NCBI GenBank assembly: GCA_038030265.1
Contig: CM075937.1
Coordinates: forward strand, 682,001-746,000
Reading direction: 5' to 3'
DNA: 64,000 nucleotides
Source of the DNA: Corythucha ciliata
Taxonomy: Eukaryota > Arthropoda > Insecta > Hemiptera > Tingidae
The position numbers and the translations under genes were made by a program. Shown here piece after piece: positions 63,733 to 64,000 of this stretch (position 1 is the first letter of the stretch; the number at the start of each line of letters is the position of its first letter). The notes under the pieces were generated by a model. It ran no database searches. It was given only the letters and a program-made list of their open reading frames with translations, and had not been told where the DNA came from.

Positions 63733-64000
63733 CGGCCGCCGATAAAAAGTTTAGCACGCAGTAAAGGTTTCACCCATGGCTGTTGGGGAGCCGCTGGGTG
63801 GCTGTTGGCGTACAGTAAAGGTTTCGCCCATGTCCGCCGATAAAAAGTTTGGCACACAGTAAAAGTAATGAAATAAACTGTTATTCAGTTGAAAAACAGA
63901 AATTGCCCACGTAGTGGGCTTCAAGAAACTGTTTTTCTGATCCACTGAATAACAGTTTATCTAAAACTTACAAATTTACTGAGGCGCCAAGTTTTTTTAT
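63733..64000 (-). repeat. Hairpin element copy D with an extra end (runs off window)
   Basis: This is copy A/C in inverse orientation. The right terminus GTCCGCCGATAAAAAGTTTG starts near 63831. The stem ATAAACTGTTATTCAGTT (63873-63890) pairs with CACTGAATAACAGTTTAT (63943-63960) around GCCCACGTAGTGGGC. The left terminus is cut by the window end. A second outer terminus (GCCGCCGATAAAAAGTTTAG at 63736) lies about 95 bp outside, as in copy C. A short minus-strand frame across it is not a gene. Confidence 0.82.

Noticed and set aside
63751..63945. Minus-strand open frame of 64 codons
   Set aside because: It is made wholly of the hairpin element and its outer end; duplicated tracts in the frame reflect the repeat.

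Overview
The window is a contiguous chromosome segment of a reduced, host-dependent Bacteroidota bacterium. It looks like the Amoebophilaceae, most like a Cardinium-type endosymbiont. The assignment rests on gene content alone: a non-mitochondrial ATP/ADP translocase (27.9-29.4 kb), several ankyrin-repeat lipoproteins, paired AAA-ATPase/PD-(D/E)XK proteins of the kind abundant in intracellular bacteria, Bacteroidota-type housekeeping genes (S1 protein of about 590 residues, SecD start, a DUF6048-like barrel), AT-rich sequence, and many intergenic repeat copies. No database search was possible.

Layout. 0-10.5 kb: partial secD(F), mgtE, a lipoprotein, a 2-oxoacid dehydrogenase E2, cysS, a DegP protease, an LptC-like protein, murG and a photolyase. 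10.5-23.8 kb: ftsK and sufT, a lipoprotein with a zinc-protease motif, a 185-bp hairpin element, then a minus-strand run of toxin-antitoxin, rluD and a helix-hairpin-helix protein, followed by infB, nusA and ftsW. 23.9-33.2 kb is the most accessory part: two tandem AAA-ATPase/nuclease paralogues, a serine-recombinase remnant, a second hairpin element, the ATP/ADP translocase, a protein that reads as a three-repeat mitochondrial-carrier (SLC25) relative, and two tandem ankyrin lipoproteins. 33.4-47.3 kb: murC, a secreted kinase-fold protein, a glycosyltransferase, ybaB, two Dcu-type transporters, a large ankyrin protein with a nuclear-localisation-like tail, two more transporters, mnmE and truA. 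47.7-64 kb: a third short ankyrin-type lipoprotein, a cation/proton antiporter, lpdA, a crotonase, two lineage-specific lipoproteins, rpsA, tRNA-Cys and tRNA-Leu, a hydrolase-dead RelA/SpoT protein, hflX, prmC, a DUF6048-like protein, a Ppx/GppA phosphatase and a further hairpin element running off the end.

How it fits together. The core genes cover translation (infB, nusA, rpsA, cysS, truA, mnmE, rluD, prmC), peptidoglycan synthesis and division (murG, murC, ftsW, ftsK), export and envelope upkeep (secD, degP, lptC) and residual 2-oxoacid dehydrogenase activity (E2 and E3 about 47 kb apart). The accessory genes point to life inside a host cell: nucleotide import, dicarboxylate, solute and Mg transport, and a set of exported proteins (ankyrin lipoproteins, a HEWFH protease, a kinase-fold protein) that could meet host targets.

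The strongest candidates for something new are (1) the SLC25-like carrier beside the ATP/ADP translocase; (2) a dispersed non-autonomous hairpin element whose stem changes are compensated between copies; (3) a second palindromic family with a conserved core and locus-specific self-complementary arms; and (4) a short motif shared just after the lipobox by four exported proteins.
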